From Rhodoplanes sp. Z2-YC6860 (lineage in GTDB: Bacteria; Pseudomonadota; Alphaproteobacteria; Rhizobiales; Xanthobacteraceae), in contig NZ_CP007440.1 in assembly GCF_001579845.1 (NCBI RefSeq), positions 1,240,001 to 1,304,000 of the forward strand: 64,000 nucleotides of DNA. Reading direction: 5' to 3'. Within the stretch, counting starts at the first letter, position 1; every line of letters begins with the position of its first letter. The position numbers were made by a program, and so were the translations under genes. Below, in pieces: positions 1-9,142 of this stretch. The notes under the pieces were generated by a model. That model worked only from the letters and a program-made list of their open reading frames with translations, had not been told where the DNA came from and searched no databases.

Positions 1-1
1 G

Positions 2-538
2 GACAACCTGACTGGCCTCGCCAACCGGCGCGGCTTCAACGAGACGCTCGAGCGTGAATGGCAGCGTGCCATACGCGAGCGCAAGCCGCTGTCGCTGGTG
101 ATGATCGACATCGATAATTTCAAACGCTTCAACGATAGCCTCGGCCACCTGGAGGGCGACCGGGTGCTCGCGGCCGTGGCTGCCGCGATGCGCCGTGCCG
201 TCCAGCGCCCCGCTGATCTCGCTGCGCGTTATGGCGGCGAAGAACTGGCTGTCCTCTTGCCTGACACCGACGCCAAGGGTGCGCGTCGCATCGCCGAAAC
301 GGTGCTGATGAACGTGCGGCGGCTCGATGAGCCGCATCCGTCGAGCGAGTACGGCATCGTCACGGTCAGTGTCGGCGTCGCGACCACATTGCCGGCGCTA
401 GGCGCCGAATCAGCTTCGCTCATCACATTGGCGGATGCGGCGCTCTATGACGCCAAGCAATCCGGCCGCAACCAGATTCGCGAGAGCAACGTCTCGGCGC
501 CCGATTTTGGCCGCCAGGTGGTGCGGATCGGCGCTTGA
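2..538 (+). CDS. GGDEF-domain diguanylate cyclase, C-terminal part (5' end outside window)
   Basis: Synthesises c-di-GMP from two GTP. The reading frame is open from base 2 and begins at the DNLTGLANRRGF block that opens a GGDEF domain, so only this catalytic domain is visible and any sensor region lies outside the window. The active-site loop is YGGEEL, a functional variant of GGDEF, and MIDIDNFKRFND carries the metal-binding Asp. The protein ends soon after the domain with AALYDAKQSGRNQI, the usual GGDEF C-terminus. I see no inhibitory-site RxxD directly before the loop. The input signal cannot be told from this fragment. Confidence 0.93.
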   Translation, partial: DNLTGLANRRGFNETLEREWQRAIRERKPLSLVMIDIDNFKRFNDSLGHLEGDRVLAAVAAAMRRAVQRPADLAARYGGEELAVLLPDTDAKGARRIAETVLMNVRRLDEPHPSSEYGIVTVSVGVATTLPALGAESASLITLADAALYDAKQSGRNQIRESNVSAPDFGRQVVRIGA

Positions 539-730
539 TTGCCGACATCCGAGTCTGGCTTTCCTCACAAGGCAAGACGTCACGCGATGGCGTCTGCTCC
601 TCAAGCAGAGCCCGACGTTGCGCGCAGCGTTGCACGGCGGCCACATGCCAAAATCATCGGTGTGTCTGCCGCCGCCGCCGCTGGATTCGCGCGTCATCGC
701 GTTGCTAGTCTGCCATGGGGTGGGTGGGCC

Positions 731-958
731 ATGTACGCGTTGGACACGGCGGATTTGATTCCGCTGATCGGCAAAACTGTTCGCATCCGAAATGGGAAGC
801 AGACCTTCGTCGGTCTGCTCGTCGGCCCCAGTCAGAAAAAGTTCACGCGCGACAACGGGTGGCTCTATTACGGCTTCACCCTGGAGGGCGAAGGCTTCGA
901 GATGGAGTTCGCCTGGTGGGACTGGTTTGTCGAAGCGATCGAAGAGCCGGCCTGGTAG
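731..958 (+). CDS. Small hypothetical protein, about 75 aa
   Basis: Not recognised. The ATG at 731 follows a GGTGGG stretch and gives a compact acidic, aromatic-rich protein (MYALDTADLIPLIGKTVRIR ... DWFVEAIEEPAW). It looks like a small beta-rich domain, with short strands and the motif GKTVRIRNGKQTFVGLL. The frame stays open upstream to 539, but that extension is Ala/Arg-rich, low in complexity and unlike the rest, so I prefer the internal start. It sits between the GGDEF gene and the convergent chemoreceptor, ending only two bases from the latter's stop. Function unknown. Confidence 0.55.
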   Translation: MYALDTADLIPLIGKTVRIRNGKQTFVGLLVGPSQKKFTRDNGWLYYGFTLEGEGFEMEFAWWDWFVEAIEEPAW

Positions 959-960
959 CC

Positions 961-2631
961 CTAAGCCCTCCGCACACGGCGCGTAAAATCAAGAGCGTCT
1001 CGGCTGAGCGTCGCGGCCTGTTGATTGAGATCCGCTGCCGCAGCAAGCACCTGCTCGGCACCCCGGCCGGTTTGTCCGACGCGGCTGCTCACGTCGGCGA
1101 TGTTCTCGAGCACACGGCGGGTGCGTTCCGCGGTGGCATCGATGCTTTCTGCAATCTGGCGCGCGGCCTGGTCCTGCTGCTGAACCGAATAGGAAATCGC
1201 GCCGGAGATGCTCTCGACTTGCTCCATGACTTGGGAAACCGCCTGATTGGCAGCCTTGACGGTTTCGATCACCTGACAAATGGATTGGGTTTTGGATCTG
1301 ATTTCCGCAAGTGCCTTGGTAGACTGTGCGGCCAGCGCCTTGACCTCTTGCGCAACCACCACGAAACCGCGTCCGGCATCGCCGGCCCGAGCGGCCTCGA
1401 TCGTGGCGTTCAGCGCCAGCAGGTTCGTCTGGCTGGCGATGTTGGTGATCATGCCGGCGAATTCGTCGATGTCTCGGACGCTCTGCGCCAGCTCCGCGGT
1501 GTTCTGTAGAGCGCTGTCTGTCCGGCGCATCGCTTCGGCAATGACATCGGATGCCCGGCGCGCTTGATCGCTGACCTCTCCGATCGAGGCGGACAGTTCT
1601 TCCACGGCGGTCGCGACGCCGGTGGCGCTCTCCGAGGTGTCGCCGGCTGCCGACGCCGCCATTTTGGCGTGCTGCAGCGATTCGTCGGACACCTCATTCA
1701 TGCTTCGGGCAAAGGTTTCGAGCTCGGTCGCCGAATGCTCTACAGCCGTGGCGATCGACAAGATGCCGGACTCGAACGTCGCTGCGACCGCTTCGAGCGC
1801 GGCTGCCTTGTCCTTCTCGGCCTGTTCGCGCTCGCTGACGCGTTTCTTCTCGGCCTCGCGCAGGGCGAGAGCGTTGTCGCGAAACACCTCGACGGCGCGG
1901 GCCATGGCGCCGATTTCGCCGGAGCGGCCAGCTCCTTGGATGGGCAGGTCGATCTGGCCAGCCGCCATCCGCGTCATGGTGAAGGCCATCCGTTGCAGCG
2001 GGCGTGCCACGAAGAATTGACTCAGAAGAAAAGCGATGACGAGTGACGTGGCTGTCCCCACCGTCGCGATACCGATGGTCATGCGGTAGATGAAGGCGCC
2101 GCGCTCGACCGTCTCGGCCTCGGCTGCCTGGGCCTGACCGCCCAGGATATTGATGAGCCGGTTCACTTGAGCGCCGACGTCGTCGCGGGCCACGTCGAAT
2201 GTGAGATCGACGATGCGCTGTGCCTCCGGCCGGTTGCCGGACTTCAGATGACCGATCATTTCGGTCGCAAGCGCGTGGGCCTTTTCAAGTCGCGCCAGGA
2301 TATTCCCAACGTCCTCGGCTGCCGCCGGATAGGAGGCTGTCACATTGTTCAAGGAATTCTTCGCGGCGCTGTATTCATCGTTGATGAACGATGCGGATTC
2401 GCGGAAGACGTCTGGATCGATTGTTGCGTAGCTTTTGTAAGTGGCGACGGCAAACGACTCGACTGCGGTCTTGCCCTGGGCGAGCGCCAATCGGGCTGGC
2501 GCAATGTGCTGGGTCAGATTTTCGTTGAGCTCGCTCAGCTCGTTGAGGCGCTGCAGGCAGAACCAATTGGTGGCAATAAACATCAATCCCAACGCTGCAA
2601 TCAGGATTACAGCTTTGACGGCGGTGGACAT
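961..2631 (-). CDS. Methyl-accepting chemotaxis protein
   Basis: Transmembrane chemoreceptor of 556 aa that would signal to CheA/CheW. A first membrane segment lies at about residues 5-25, followed by a periplasmic four-helix-type sensor of about 155 residues. The second segment is near 183-206, and a HAMP region follows ([19 protein letters not shown]). The cytoplasmic part is a long coiled coil with the conserved hairpin tip ([18 protein letters not shown], about residues 395-415). No C-terminal CheR-binding pentapeptide is present. No chemotaxis genes are adjacent, so it is an orphan receptor, and the ligand cannot be inferred. Confidence 0.95.
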   Translation of the reverse strand: MSTAVKAVILIAALGLMFIATNWFCLQRLNELSELNENLTQHIAPARLALAQGKTAVESFAVATYKSYATIDPDVFRESASFINDEYSAAKNSLNNVTASYPAAAEDVGNILARLEKAHALATEMIGHLKSGNRPEAQRIVDLTFDVARDDVGAQVNRLINILGGQAQAAEAETVERGAFIYRMTIGIATVGTATSLVIAFLLSQFFVARPLQRMAFTMTRMAAGQIDLPIQGAGRSGEIGAMARAVEVFRDNALALREAEKKRVSEREQAEKDKAAALEAVAATFESGILSIATAVEHSATELETFARSMNEVSDESLQHAKMAASAAGDTSESATGVATAVEELSASIGEVSDQARRASDVIAEAMRRTDSALQNTAELAQSVRDIDEFAGMITNIASQTNLLALNATIEAARAGDAGRGFVVVAQEVKALAAQSTKALAEIRSKTQSICQVIETVKAANQAVSQVMEQVESISGAISYSVQQQDQAARQIAESIDATAERTRRVLENIADVSSRVGQTGRGAEQVLAAAADLNQQAATLSRDALDFTRRVRRA

Positions 2632-2760
2632 GCGTGCCGGTCGGGGACTTTGTAAATGGATCGATCTTTTGAATATTTCAGTTTCGTTGTTGCATCGTTA
2701 ATGCTGCTGTCGCGGCAATGAAATGACAGCATCCGTGTCACAGCTTCTACTTGGCCTGTT

Positions 2761-3726
2761 CTATTTGGCCAGACCGATCACGGTCAGCGCCTTGGCCCAT
2801 TGAACGGTTTCGTCGCGCAGCATGGCGGAGTACTCGCCTGGCGAATTGGCCACGGCGATGGAGCCGATTTCGGCCATTCGCTTCCGATGCGTTTCGTCCT
2901 TGGACATTTCGCTCATGACACGGGCGAGCTTGTCGAGGATCGCCGGCGGCGTGCCGGCCGGCGCGAACAGGCCGTTCCAGGACTCGACCGGATAGTCGAC
3001 GAGGCCAAGCTCCATCAGGGTCGGGATTTCCGGCGTTTGCGGATTGCGTTTGGCGGTGGTGATCGCGAGCGGACGCACCGACCCGGCCGCCATCTGCGCC
3101 ATCGCGTCCGACATGTTCGAGAAGGCGAGTTGCACCTCGCCCGACACGACCGCGGCCGTCGCCAGCGCACCGCCGCGATAGGGCACGGCGGTGAAGTTCG
3201 ATCCGGTCTTGACCCGGAAAATCTCGGCGGCGAACTGCATCAGCCCGCCGGCACCCACCGTGCCGTAGCTCAAGCCGCCTGGTCGGTGCTTGCTGAGCGC
3301 CGCGACCTCCGCGGCGGTTTTTGCGTCGAGCGCCGGGTTGACGACCAGGATCAACGGATTGGTGTTGATCAGGCTGACGGGCGCGAGGTCCTTCAGGGGA
3401 TCGTAAGGCAGCTTTTCGGTTGCCGGCGAAACCGTGATTGGGCCGATGCCGCAGACGCAGAGCGTGTAACCGTCCGGCGGCGACTTCGCGACCACGTCGG
3501 TGCCGTTGATGCCGCCGGCGCCGGCGCGGTTCTCGACCACGACGCCGACGTTGAGCATTTTCTGCATGTAGGCGGCGGTGAGCCGCCCGACCACGTCGGT
3601 GTTGCCGCCTGCAGCGAATGGCACGATGAGCTTGATGGCCCGGTTGGGATAGCTCTCCTGAGCCGTGGAAATCTGCGTTGCCGCCAATGACAGAAGCACC
3701 GCTGCGCCAAGAATAGCCAACCGCAT
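2761..3726 (-). CDS. Bug/TctC-family solute-binding protein
   Basis: Periplasmic receptor of the tripartite tricarboxylate transporter family, 321 aa. A Sec signal peptide (MRLAILGAAVLLSLAATQIS, cleaved near AQES) precedes the family hallmarks YPNRAIKLIVPFAAGGNTD and KSPPDGYTL. The length is normal. No TctA/TctB membrane subunits are nearby, which is usual for Bug receptors. It is followed on the same strand by a second Bug gene, whose start is about 1 kb upstream. The substrate, probably a carboxylate, is not predictable. Confidence 0.93.
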   Translation of the reverse strand: MRLAILGAAVLLSLAATQISTAQESYPNRAIKLIVPFAAGGNTDVVGRLTAAYMQKMLNVGVVVENRAGAGGINGTDVVAKSPPDGYTLCVCGIGPITVSPATEKLPYDPLKDLAPVSLINTNPLILVVNPALDAKTAAEVAALSKHRPGGLSYGTVGAGGLMQFAAEIFRVKTGSNFTAVPYRGGALATAAVVSGEVQLAFSNMSDAMAQMAAGSVRPLAITTAKRNPQTPEIPTLMELGLVDYPVESWNGLFAPAGTPPAILDKLARVMSEMSKDETHRKRMAEIGSIAVANSPGEYSAMLRDETVQWAKALTVIGLAK

Positions 3727-3771
3727 CCCAGCCCCCGAATTTGTGATCGTCCGGCGCTCGATCCTAAGGGC

Positions 3772-4770
3772 TCACAGCGCCTTCATGCCAGCAGCTTGGA
3801 TCACCGGCACGAGACGCTTGCGTTCGGTCTCAAGGAACGCCTGCGCGGCCGCGGCGGATGCGTCCTGCCGTGTTTCCAGGCCGGCCGCCTCGAGTGCGCG
3901 AATGAACGCGGGGTCCTTCACGGCTTCGGCCGTCGCATTCGAGATCTGCAGCACGATCGGTTGCGGCGTTCCGGCGGGCGCGAACACGCCGGCCGAAAGC
4001 TGCACCACCATGCCGGGCAGGCTTTCCACGGCCGCCGGAATGTCCGGCGCGGCCTTCAGGCGGGTCGGTCCGCACACCGCAAGGAGGCGCACCTTGCCGG
4101 CGCGGTGCGATTCCAGCACCTGGCCGGTGACGTTCGGCGTCGCGAACGGCGTGGTGCCGGCAAGCAGATCCGCGAAAGCCGGGCCCGCGCCGCGGTACGG
4201 GATGTGGGTGATGCCCGGCGCCTTGATGGTCTGCTTGAACAGCTCGCCCGCAAGGTTGCCGACGGTGCCGGGGCCGGCCGATCCGTAGGACAGCTTGTCG
4301 GCGTTCGCCTGCGCGTACTTGATGAACTCGGCGAGGTCTTTCACCGGCACGCTGGGATGCACGACGATGCCGGGCGTCGAGGTGGCGATGATGGAGATGG
4401 CCGCGAAGCTCGTGACCGGATCGTAGGGCGGCGAGGCCATCAGCGAGGGTGTGATGATCTGTGAGCTGGTGTCGCCGAACAGCAGCGTGTAGCCGTCCGG
4501 CGTTGCGCGCGCGACGTTGCTGGCGCCGAGCGTGCCGCCACCGCCGCCCTGGTTCTCGATGACCACGGAACCGAGCACGGACTTCATCCGCTCGCCCCAG
4601 TGACGGGCCATGACGTCGACCACGCCACCCGGCGCATAGGGCACAATGACGCGGATCGGCCGGTCGGGATATTTCGACTGCGCCAAGGCGGGCCAAAAAG
4701 GCATGGAGGAGGGCAAGGCCGCAGCCACCATGGTTGCGCCCATTGCCTTCATGCAGTCACGCCGATTCAT
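3772..4770 (-). CDS. Bug/TctC-family solute-binding protein with Tat-like signal
   Basis: A second Bug receptor, 332 aa, upstream of the previous gene and separated from it by 45 bases. I chose the ATG at 4770 because it has a GGGAGG ribosome site six bases upstream and yields MNRRDCMKAMGATMVAAALP, a twin-arginine-type signal. The frame could open at 4860, but that extension has no signal character. Family motifs include YPDRPIRVIVPYAPGGVVD, IENQGGGGG and ATPDGYTLLFGD. Substrate unknown. The tandem pair differs in sequence and export signal, so it is not a recent duplication. Confidence 0.92.
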   Translation of the reverse strand: MNRRDCMKAMGATMVAAALPSSMPFWPALAQSKYPDRPIRVIVPYAPGGVVDVMARHWGERMKSVLGSVVIENQGGGGGTLGASNVARATPDGYTLLFGDTSSQIITPSLMASPPYDPVTSFAAISIIATSTPGIVVHPSVPVKDLAEFIKYAQANADKLSYGSAGPGTVGNLAGELFKQTIKAPGITHIPYRGAGPAFADLLAGTTPFATPNVTGQVLESHRAGKVRLLAVCGPTRLKAAPDIPAAVESLPGMVVQLSAGVFAPAGTPQPIVLQISNATAEAVKDPAFIRALEAAGLETRQDASAAAAQAFLETERKRLVPVIQAAGMKAL

Positions 4771-4888
4771 GCCCATCCTCCCGAACCATTGTTTTTGAAG
4801 CCATAAGCTTGGCCCCAGGTTCGCATGCGGCGGAACCCGGGGGTAGCCCCTGAGCCTCAATTGGGATGGTTCGTGGCGTCGCGGACGA

Positions 4889-5110
4889 TCAGGCGGCGTT
4901 CGGGAAGCGCTCGCGCAGCAGCTCTCTCAAAGCCGCCTTACCGGCTTTCGTCGCATCGGACATGGTGGCGAAATGCTGCCGTGACTGGTCGATGGCCTTG
5001 GTCTTGCCGGCCGCCCAGATCTCCCACCGCCAGGGCGTTTCCGAGTGCTCGCGGCGCCTCACGGCGAGGTGATAGTCGCGGGGTTCCAGTTCGATATGAT
5101 CGTCTGACAT
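4889..5110 (-). CDS. Small hypothetical protein, 73 aa
   Basis: Not recognised with certainty. It is a short soluble protein, MSDDHIELEPRDYHLAVRR through ALRELLRERFPNAA, with charged ends and a central WRWEIWAAGKTKAID strand-like stretch. This resembles small conserved proteins of Bradyrhizobium-type genomes. It stands alone between the Bug genes and the end of the glycan operon. No strong ribosome site is seen directly before the ATG. The composition is coding-like, and the alternative frames here are poor. Confidence 0.6.
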   Translation of the reverse strand: MSDDHIELEPRDYHLAVRRREHSETPWRWEIWAAGKTKAIDQSRQHFATMSDATKAGKAALRELLRERFPNAA

Positions 5111-5243
5111 AGCCGAAACGCGCTGCTCCGCGCAGGTTCAAGTGTTCGTATTGGGGAAGCCGCGCCGATGGCACGCAACGAAGATATAGGCGGATTTGTG
5201 TAGTTCTCAAGCCTTAAGCAGCGGTTGACGCAGATCAATCGGA

Positions 5244-7370
5244 TCAGGGTGAATGGGGAGGCCTGAAGACCTGGGCCCAGAACAGGGGGCGCCGGTAGCT
5301 CAGCACGACCGATCGCGCGCCCTGCGGAACCTCGAGCAGCATGTGGATGAGGTTTGCCGAACGGACCGGGACCTTTTCGCCCGTGTCGGTGACGGCGCTC
5401 CACCACGGCAGCCAGGTCTGGTTGACCAGGACAGGACCGCCGACACCCCCGGTTGCAATCTCGATCGTCGACCCGCTTCGTTTGGCGCTGAGAGGAGCGA
5501 CACCGCTCAATTCGGATCGCGTCTGCGGCTCGCCTGAATGAACGATCGCCTGCCCCTGCAGGGCCTGAGTCTCCAGCGCGCTAAAGAGCGCCGTGTCGTC
5601 GGCCGTCTCAGGCAGGACGGTAACCGCGGTGGCGCGCCATGCGACGGGCAGCGGGGCTGCCAGCTTGTAGACGAACACCGGCTGCGGAGCAGCGAGAAGA
5701 AAGCGCAACGTGTGCGTGGACTCCTGCTCGGCGGGCCCGGAGACCTGCGTGAGCTCGGCCGATTGGAGCTTCCGGTAGCTCAGCAGATAGCCGACGCCGG
5801 CCAGACGAAGCAGCTTGAGATCGGCGAGCCGGTCGATGTCGAGCGGCTGACAGCATTGGATGAAGTCGCTGTTCAACCCGAAGCCGAGCATCTCGCGGGT
5901 GGGCAGGTTCGCGCCGCGCATGACGCCTGTGGACCAAAACCGGTGGATGTTGCGATCCATCAAGGTCGCCGCGCCATCGAAGGTCGACAGGCCGTAGTTC
6001 ACCATCGCGTTGGGGTCGAGCTGCGTCGGCAAGCTGACCACCCGGGCCGCCGGATCGGTGCGCCAATCCGTTTGCTTGAGATTGGGGATCTCGGTGAGCG
6101 ATGCGAATGTGCCGCGTGTCAGGGTCTGCAGCCCGGAATGAACCTTGACGCTGAAAAGCATTCCGGCAGCGATCCCCAAGGCGAGCGATGTTGCCCATCG
6201 CGTCACGCGCCACTCGTGATTCCGGCCGACAAAGGCGGCCACGCCCGCAGCGCCGGCCAAGAGACCCATGCTGAACGCGCCGTATTGGAGATACCATCGA
6301 TAGGTCGCGAGGAACGGCAGTCCGAGAGCGGACCAGGGCATGGCCTGCAGCGGGACGGTGGCCACCGCGAGAGCCAAGGCGGTTCCGGCCGCGACGGCGA
6401 CGCGCCAGGATCGGACGGCGATGCTCGCGATCAGCGCAAAGATCAGCGGCAAGCCGAACGGCCATCCCGCATAGTTGAAGCTCAGCACCGGTCGCAGCAT
6501 GTAGTCGAGCTGCGCGACAAGGTTTGCGATCAGGTCCGGCGCCTGCTCCGGTCCACCCGATGCGCGCTCGGACCACGGCAGAAACTGGAAAAAGGCGAAC
6601 AGAGTCTCGGCATAGTTGGCGAGCCACAGCACGGTCAGGACAAGCAGTCCGCCAACGGCCAACACCGCGGACTGAGGCCCGATCCACAGCCAGAGGCAGA
6701 CGACGCAGGCCCAGAGCAGCGGCAACCAGTAGATCGGATCGGTGGTGCCGATGTAGAACGCGCCAAGGACGCCGAGCCCCAGCCACCCGCGCACATCGTT
6801 GCGGAACGCGAACAGCGCGAACAGCAGAAGCGGCAGTCCGGCGATCGAAAAGCCGTAGAGAAACGTCAGGCCCACTGTGAACTCGTAGGCGGTCGCATAG
6901 AGCATGCCGAAGGCAAGCGCCACGCCGCGCGGACAGCGAAGGAGCCGGTGCGCGAAAAGATAGATCCCGGCGATGCCGGACAGGGTGACGGTGACGCGGC
7001 TGACCACCGTCACGGCCCAGAGCGGCAGAACCTGGAGCAGCAGCAATCGGATCGAGAAGAATTCGCCGCCGATCCGGCCGAAGGCGTATCGGTCGGCTCC
7101 GCCCGCAAGCTCCGGCAGGAACGGCGCGTTGCCTTGCTTTGCCAGCCAGCCGAAATACGCGATGAACAGCCGGTCGCCGTCGCCCCATTCGAGCCGCGAC
7201 AATGGTCCGGGGAAGATGCCTTCAGCCTGCACCAGAGCGACCCAGACCAGCGAGAGCACCACGACCTGGGTGCCGCTCAAGGTCCACCTTCGGCCGGCCA
7301 GCAGGTAACACAGCGCCGCGCCCGCGATGGCGGCGACCCAGGGTCCGAATGTTTCGACGATGGACAGCAT
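5244..7370 (-). CDS. Large polytopic membrane protein of the glycan operon (GT-C-like)
   Basis: Last gene of the minus-strand glycan operon, 708 aa. The ATG at 7370 overlaps the stop of the nucleotidyltransferase gene (TGATG), which decides the start over the much longer open frame reaching 7784. There are roughly 11-13 hydrophobic segments in the first 420 residues (for example ALCYLLAGRRWTL, GVALAFGMLYATAYEFTVGL, YIGTTDPIYWLPLLWACVV). A soluble, probably extracytoplasmic, C-terminal part of about 250 residues follows. This layout suits a GT-C-fold glycosyltransferase or a YfhO-like glycan membrane protein. No single catalytic motif proves it. Confidence 0.75.
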   Translation of the reverse strand: MLSIVETFGPWVAAIAGAALCYLLAGRRWTLSGTQVVVLSLVWVALVQAEGIFPGPLSRLEWGDGDRLFIAYFGWLAKQGNAPFLPELAGGADRYAFGRIGGEFFSIRLLLLQVLPLWAVTVVSRVTVTLSGIAGIYLFAHRLLRCPRGVALAFGMLYATAYEFTVGLTFLYGFSIAGLPLLLFALFAFRNDVRGWLGLGVLGAFYIGTTDPIYWLPLLWACVVCLWLWIGPQSAVLAVGGLLVLTVLWLANYAETLFAFFQFLPWSERASGGPEQAPDLIANLVAQLDYMLRPVLSFNYAGWPFGLPLIFALIASIAVRSWRVAVAAGTALALAVATVPLQAMPWSALGLPFLATYRWYLQYGAFSMGLLAGAAGVAAFVGRNHEWRVTRWATSLALGIAAGMLFSVKVHSGLQTLTRGTFASLTEIPNLKQTDWRTDPAARVVSLPTQLDPNAMVNYGLSTFDGAATLMDRNIHRFWSTGVMRGANLPTREMLGFGLNSDFIQCCQPLDIDRLADLKLLRLAGVGYLLSYRKLQSAELTQVSGPAEQESTHTLRFLLAAPQPVFVYKLAAPLPVAWRATAVTVLPETADDTALFSALETQALQGQAIVHSGEPQTRSELSGVAPLSAKRSGSTIEIATGGVGGPVLVNQTWLPWWSAVTDTGEKVPVRSANLIHMLLEVPQGARSVVLSYRRPLFWAQVFRPPHSP

Positions 7371-8191
7371 CAGCCCGATGCGGTCCCTTTGAACAGCTCC
7401 TGCTGCGCCTGGCTCAATCGGACGTTCAGATCGAGCGCTCCCGCCGAGCGCGGATCGTCCAGCCGCTGCGCATTGGCGATTTCCACATCCTTCGGGGTGT
7501 CGATGGCGAACCAGTAGCCCTCGATGGGGTGATGACGCGCTTGTCCTTGGGTGATGAGCTTGCCGTAAAGCTCGGATTCGAAATTCTTGGTGCTTGCAAG
7601 GTCGACAGCGTCGAGCGCGTTTGGCCGCAGCAAAGCGATACCGGAGTTGACGTACGCGCGATGGAGCGCGCCGGTCCCGTTGGGATCGAGGACCTGAAAG
7701 CTCCGGACCAGCGAGTCTCGGGTGAAATCGATCACCTTGTCGCCATCCATGACCAGCAATCCGAATTGCGACACCACAGGGCACGACATCAGCGTGACGG
7801 CCATGCCGCTCGCCTCGTGCTCCGACATGACGTTCGCGACCGGGAAATCGAAAAGCGTGTCGCCGTTGATCAGCAGGAAGCTCGTTTGCGGCAGCAGATG
7901 CCGGACGCGCTGCAGGCGCAAACCCACTTCGGTGCTCTCACCGGTCGGGATGGCGTCGATCCGAACATCCCACTCCGTGAGATTGCGGTCGATGAATCCC
8001 TGGATCTGATCGCCGCGGTATCCGAGCGGCAGAATGAAATGCCGGAAACCCTCGAGATAGAGCCGGGCCACGATGTACCAGAGGATCGGACGGCCGCGCA
8101 CCTCGATCAGTGCTTTCGGCAACTGGTCGCCCAACGAGCCAAGCCGCTGGCCCCGGCCTCCGCAAAGTATGACGGCCGTATGCTCCCGCAT
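7370..8191 (-). CDS. Sugar-1-phosphate nucleotidyltransferase (glucose-1-phosphate cytidylyltransferase-like)
   Basis: Activates a sugar 1-phosphate to an NDP-sugar, 273 aa. The N-terminal GGRGQRLG and LPKAL motifs bind NTP and metal. PILWYIVARLYLEGFRHFIL and LGYRGDQIQGF resemble RfbF-type glucose-1-phosphate cytidylyltransferases, and INGDTLFDF carries the product-site Asp. A CDP-glucose 4,6-dehydratase-like gene in the same operon (13635-14633) supports a CDP-sugar route, although guanylyl- or thymidylyl-transfer cannot be excluded. It starts four bases after the upstream Gfo/Idh gene and overlaps the downstream membrane protein by one base. Confidence 0.85.
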   Translation of the reverse strand: MREHTAVILCGGRGQRLGSLGDQLPKALIEVRGRPILWYIVARLYLEGFRHFILPLGYRGDQIQGFIDRNLTEWDVRIDAIPTGESTEVGLRLQRVRHLLPQTSFLLINGDTLFDFPVANVMSEHEASGMAVTLMSCPVVSQFGLLVMDGDKVIDFTRDSLVRSFQVLDPNGTGALHRAYVNSGIALLRPNALDAVDLASTKNFESELYGKLITQGQARHHPIEGYWFAIDTPKDVEIANAQRLDDPRSAGALDLNVRLSQAQQELFKGTASG

Positions 8192-8195
8192 GCAT

Positions 8196-9131
8196 TCAAT
8201 CCGAAAGTAATGCCGCCATGAAGGTCATGATCTTGTTGACGTAGGCTGCCTCGCCCGAGATCGGCCGGCCGGCGCGCGCGGCCGACAAGGCGCGCTGCAG
8301 CGAGGCGGCCATCGGGTTGGGCACCTCGATGCGTTTGCCCGAGAACGCCAGATAGACACGGAAGCTGTTGCCGACGGCTTCCTGCTCGCGGTCCACCTGC
8401 TGGCCGTTGACAACGAAAGACAGCGTGGACCCTGGTTGAGTGGAATCCTGTTCGAGCTCGAACCTGCATCGCGTCTGGCCGGCCGTGAATTCGAAATGCC
8501 AGGCGTTGTCTTCCTCGCGTCGCGAAATTTGGACCGGCAGATCGATCGGAGAGTTCGACGCCTCCGCCAGCGTGAGCAACGCCGACAACGCATGCGGCAG
8601 CAGATCGACCGCGATCATGCGGCCGCGGTAGCGTCCGCGGGTACGATACCTGAAGCTGAAATCGCGCAAAGGCGGCAAGGGCCCCGCGGCTTGCGCATAG
8701 GCGTCGGCCAGCAGTCCGGTCGGATGATTGACTGCCAGCCGGCCGCCGGCTGCCTCGAACAGTTCGTCTGTGATCTTCCGCACAGCGGACTGTGACGCGC
8801 GATCGACCCAGAAAAACGGCTTCTCCACCAGGATGAAGGCGCCGGTCGGCAGCAACTGGCGGCAGTGCTCGACATGAAGCTCGGTCGGCGTGCAGATGCT
8901 GATGAAGTCGACGTCGCGTTCCAACAAGTCCGGCAGGCCGTTCACGGCTTGCACCGGGCGTCCGAGCTGATCCGAAAGCCTGCCGGCGGTCGCCGCCGCC
9001 GAAGCCGAACTTCGCCCTGCGACCAGGAGCGCATCACATCCGCCGGCCGCGAGCTCGCGCATATGAGCCGCGCCGATCCCAGCTGCTCCTACCACCGCCG
9101 CGGAGAACAGCGGCGCGACACTGACCGGCAT
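8196..9131 (-). CDS. Gfo/Idh/MocA-family oxidoreductase
   Basis: NAD(P)-dependent sugar oxidoreductase, 311 aa. The ATG at 9131 is preceded by AGAGGAAG, and the frame open to 9209 adds an unlikely basic extension. The Rossmann motif is degenerate (AAVVGAAGIGAAHM), followed by ISICTPTELHVEHC and the EKPFFW motif that carries the catalytic Lys of this family. The C-terminal half is the usual beta-sheet substrate domain. It sits inside the glycan operon between the radical SAM and nucleotidyltransferase genes and probably oxidises or reduces an NDP-sugar or its ketone. A second family member lies at 11622-12644. Confidence 0.85.
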   Translation of the reverse strand: MPVSVAPLFSAAVVGAAGIGAAHMRELAAGGCDALLVAGRSSASAAATAGRLSDQLGRPVQAVNGLPDLLERDVDFISICTPTELHVEHCRQLLPTGAFILVEKPFFWVDRASQSAVRKITDELFEAAGGRLAVNHPTGLLADAYAQAAGPLPPLRDFSFRYRTRGRYRGRMIAVDLLPHALSALLTLAEASNSPIDLPVQISRREEDNAWHFEFTAGQTRCRFELEQDSTQPGSTLSFVVNGQQVDREQEAVGNSFRVYLAFSGKRIEVPNPMAASLQRALSAARAGRPISGEAAYVNKIMTFMAALLSD

Positions 9132-9142
9132 CGCTTCCTCTG

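Noticed and set aside
5538-7517. A 659-residue open frame on the plus strand opposite the membrane protein
   Set aside because: Composition is Arg/Gln/Gly-rich with no recognisable domain; it is the mirror of a GC-rich coding gene. The same applies to the long plus-strand frame 12846-14609 and the minus-strand frames 45337-47049 and 60034-61986.
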